Source: Embleya sp049739465 (GTDB taxonomy: Bacteria; Actinomycetota; Actinomycetes; Streptomycetales; Streptomycetaceae). From it: 64,000 bases of DNA. Location: positions 186,001-250,000 of the forward strand of contig NZ_JBMHHY010000010.1 of NCBI RefSeq assembly GCF_049739465.1, given 5' to 3'. Numbering within the stretch: the first letter of the stretch is position 1; the number at the start of each line of letters is the position of its first letter. Below the pieces are notes generated by a model. It did not search any database and had not been told where the DNA came from. It worked only from the letters and a program-made list of their open reading frames with translations. The translations under genes were made by a program, and so were the position numbers. Of the stretch, positions 62,078-64,000 are shown in pieces.

Positions 62078-63421
62078 GTGACCACGTCCCCCGCGTACGC
62101 CTGGATGTTCCCCAACCCCGGAGCGCACCTACCCGGAGCACTCCGCCCCCTGACCGACGGACTCACCGGCTTTTGCGCCCTGAAGAAGGTCGACGAAGTG
62201 GCCGCGGAGTACGGTTGGGGCCCCGTTTCCCCTCTGTTGCAGGACGGTTTTGGCCCGCAGGACCGCCCGGAACACTTCTGGCTCGGCTTCTACGCGACGT
62301 CCCTGGCCCTGACGGCACACCTGCGCGAGGCAGGCGTGCGCTGCGACGTGATGTTGGGGCACAGCAGCGGTGAGGTCAGCGCACTGGTCGCCGCGGGCAG
62401 CGTGAGCCCGGAGGACGGGGCACGGCTGCTGTGCGAACGGATCAAAGCAGTGGAAAGGACACCGCTGCCCGAGGGCGCCATGATCGTGCTGGACTCCAAC
62501 GTCGGCCGCACCGAGCACATGTGCGCCGCAGTGGGCGATCCCTCGCTCGTCATCGCCGTGGACAACGGGCCCCATCAGGTCGTCGTCTCCGGATGGTCGG
62601 ACGCGGTCACCGCGCTGGAGCGACTCGCCGGCGCGCTCGACGTGCGCGCCACCCGCCACAAAGCACCCGGTGCCTTCCACAATCCGGTCTTCCAACCGGT
62701 TGCCCGACGATTCGCCGAGGCGACCGCCGGCATACCGGTGCACGCTCCCGAGGCACGTCTGTACTCTCCGCAGCTGCGCCGTTTCGTGCGCAGCGCCGAT
62801 GACGTACGAGAGTTGCTCAACGGACTGTTGGTGCTGCCCGTCGGATTCCGCACCGCCCTGCACACGCTCTACGACGAGGGGATCGAGACCTTCCTGGAGT
62901 GCGGGGCCCGCCAGGTGCTCAGCGACCTGGTACCCACCGTCCTGCCGGCGGCAGCGAGGGCGATTCCCCTGCTGCCGGGACGTGCCCAGGCCCTTCGGTT
63001 CAGGGACACCCTGGACGGCCTGGCCCGGCGCGCCGGCGCACCGGGCCCCGTCCCCCTGTCTCCTGCCGAACCGGTCACGACGACACCCCCGGCCGCCCCG
63101 CAGACGCCCCCGCCCGTACCGGCGTCCCCCGTCGTCCCGGCCACGGCAGTCGGCGGGAAGCTCCCGGGGAGGGACGAACTCCTCGCCCGTATTCGCCAGG
63201 TCTACGCCGACGAACTGCAATACCCCCTCGACGTCTTCGAGGACGACGCCGTGGAACTGGAGGGCGAGCTGGGGGTCTCCTCGCTCAAGCAGACACAGAT
63301 CTTCGTCAAACTCCTGGACGCCTTCGCGCTCCCCACCCCCACCGCGGAGGCCAGGCCCACCGCCTGCCGTACCGTACCCGAGGTCGCGGACCTGCTGACC
63401 CGCCTTGCGGTGCAGTCATGA
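62078..63421 (+). CDS. Acyltransferase-ACP didomain protein
   Basis: The 447-residue product has an acyltransferase domain (about residues 1-310) with the nucleophile Ser96 in MLGHSSGEVSALVAAG and the catalytic-His region RHKAPGAFHNPVF, followed by a Pro-rich linker and a C-terminal ACP with Ser402 in LGVSSLKQTQIFVKLLDAF. The specificity residues of modular PKS ATs cannot be mapped with confidence, though GAFHNP replaces the malonyl-type HAFHS. It is a stand-alone AT fused to a carrier, uncommon in textbook type I or II systems. Its TGA overlaps the ATG of the next ketosynthase. Confidence 0.85.
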   Translation: MTTSPAYAWMFPNPGAHLPGALRPLTDGLTGFCALKKVDEVAAEYGWGPVSPLLQDGFGPQDRPEHFWLGFYATSLALTAHLREAGVRCDVMLGHSSGEVSALVAAGSVSPEDGARLLCERIKAVERTPLPEGAMIVLDSNVGRTEHMCAAVGDPSLVIAVDNGPHQVVVSGWSDAVTALERLAGALDVRATRHKAPGAFHNPVFQPVARRFAEATAGIPVHAPEARLYSPQLRRFVRSADDVRELLNGLLVLPVGFRTALHTLYDEGIETFLECGARQVLSDLVPTVLPAAARAIPLLPGRAQALRFRDTLDGLARRAGAPGPVPLSPAEPVTTTPPAAPQTPPPVPASPVVPATAVGGKLPGRDELLARIRQVYADELQYPLDVFEDDAVELEGELGVSSLKQTQIFVKLLDAFALPTPTAEARPTACRTVPEVADLLTRLAVQS

Positions 63422-64000
63422 GGGCCGGGCCGAGCAGGGCCGGATCCCCGGAGCCCCAGGAGCCCGTCGCCGTCGTCGGCATGGGTGTCGTCGCTCCGGG
63501 TGCCTCCAGCCCCCAGGAACTGTGGGAGGTACTGCGGCAGCCCGAACCGCAGCACCGGCCGCCCTGCCGCTTCGACCCCAAGCCTTTGTACTCACCGGAC
63601 CCCGAGGCACCCGACCGCACCTTCGGCGTCAACGGCGGCTACATCGATGCCTTCCGCCCGCACCCCCGGCTGGCCGGCGAGATCGACCAGGGCCGCTGGG
63701 AGCGCGGGGACAACGAGGCGATGTGGCTGCGGCACACCCTGCTGCAGGCGACGGAGCACTGGACACCGGGCCCCGCGGACCGGGCCGGCTGCTACGTGGC
63801 CACCTGGGTCGGAGCCTCCTCCGCCGTCGAGGACACCGTCCTGACCGCCGTACTGCCCCCGCATCTCGCCGCCCGGCAGGCCCGCGCCCCTCAGGAACTC
63901 GGGTCGCTGGAACACCGGTGGCACACCCTGTTGCGCCACCGCTACCCGTACGCCTCCTCCCGCCCCCGCATGACGCTCCCGGACATGCTGGTGCACCGCG
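63418..64000 (+). CDS. Beta-ketoacyl synthase, N-terminal part (cut by window edge)
   Basis: The ATG at 63418 overlaps the preceding stop (ATGA). The first 194 residues are visible and begin, after a short leader, with EPVAVVGMGVVAPGASSPQE and LWEVLRQ, the N-terminal signature of type I ketosynthases. Later parts (PPCRFDPKPLYSPDPEAP; YIDAFRP) also fit the KS pattern. The active-site Cys and any further domains lie beyond the window. With the AT-ACP gene it suggests an iterative or split type I PKS. Confidence 0.85.
   Translation, partial: MRAGPSRAGSPEPQEPVAVVGMGVVAPGASSPQELWEVLRQPEPQHRPPCRFDPKPLYSPDPEAPDRTFGVNGGYIDAFRPHPRLAGEIDQGRWERGDNEAMWLRHTLLQATEHWTPGPADRAGCYVATWVGASSAVEDTVLTAVLPPHLAARQARAPQELGSLEHRWHTLLRHRYPYASSRPRMTLPDMLVHR

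Noticed and set aside
1..64000. tRNA and rRNA genes
   Set aside because: I saw no cloverleaf-like or conserved TTCGANTC-type T-loop arrangement that I could support by eye, and no rRNA sequence.

Overview
The window is high-GC DNA with strong C/G third-position bias, many GTG and some TTG starts, ATGA/GTGA stop-start overlaps, and protein families typical of filamentous actinomycetes. It fits a Streptomyces-like (Streptomycetaceae or close) chromosome, probably an accessory or arm region; the genus cannot be decided from sequence alone. I saw no rRNA, convincing tRNA or CRISPR array.

Region A (about 1-18.5 kb) is part of a biosynthetic gene cluster that continues off the left edge. A tightly overlapping leftward operon encodes an AMP-dependent ligase, two acyl carrier proteins, a ketosynthase, a ketosynthase-like protein, an acyl-CoA synthetase and the start of another ketosynthase. 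Divergent from it run a 4-hydroxymandelate-oxidase-like flavoenzyme, an alpha/beta hydrolase and an HpgT/PglE-like aminotransferase, a module that could turn an alpha-hydroxy acid into an alpha-amino acid. Then come a DrrAB-type ABC exporter, a macrolide-type glycosyltransferase with an ACP-like partner lacking the phosphopantetheine serine, and a rightward set of KASIII, ACP, degenerate KASIII and Sfp-type PPTase. A GNAT and a DUF6271-like protein close the cluster. Three near-perfect DasR-type (dre) palindromes lie in its intergenic gaps, suggesting shared control by a GntR/HutC regulator. Four of the acyl-chain proteins have altered catalytic positions.

Region B (18.7-21.9 kb) is a GntR regulator - MFS transporter - M29/NicX-like metalloprotein operon ending at a strong hairpin.

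Region C (about 22-60 kb) is a mosaic of intact accessory genes and many decaying ones. Intact genes include a DUF4232 lipoprotein, ACC deaminase, an aldo/keto reductase next to a VOC protein and WYL regulator, an epoxide hydrolase, a 1166-aa subtilisin-like secreted protein, a toxin-antitoxin-like pair, HxlR with an alpha/beta hydrolase, a cysteine-rich unknown, a 613-aa secreted unknown, and an NAD-dependent DNA ligase. Broken genes include a D-aminoacylase, S15 peptidase, LLM oxidoreductase, SDR, ATPase, helicase-associated, XRE/IS5, HU and tyrosine recombinase genes. An IS1182-family element with matching ends and a CTAG duplication spans 35541-42748, but its transposase is split around 6 kb of cargo that includes the protease and a frameshifted IS3-type element.

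Region D (59.9-64 kb) opens a second biosynthetic cluster running off the right edge: a DUF5988-like small protein, an AveC-like membrane protein, a hotdog thioesterase, an AT-ACP didomain and the start of a ketosynthase.
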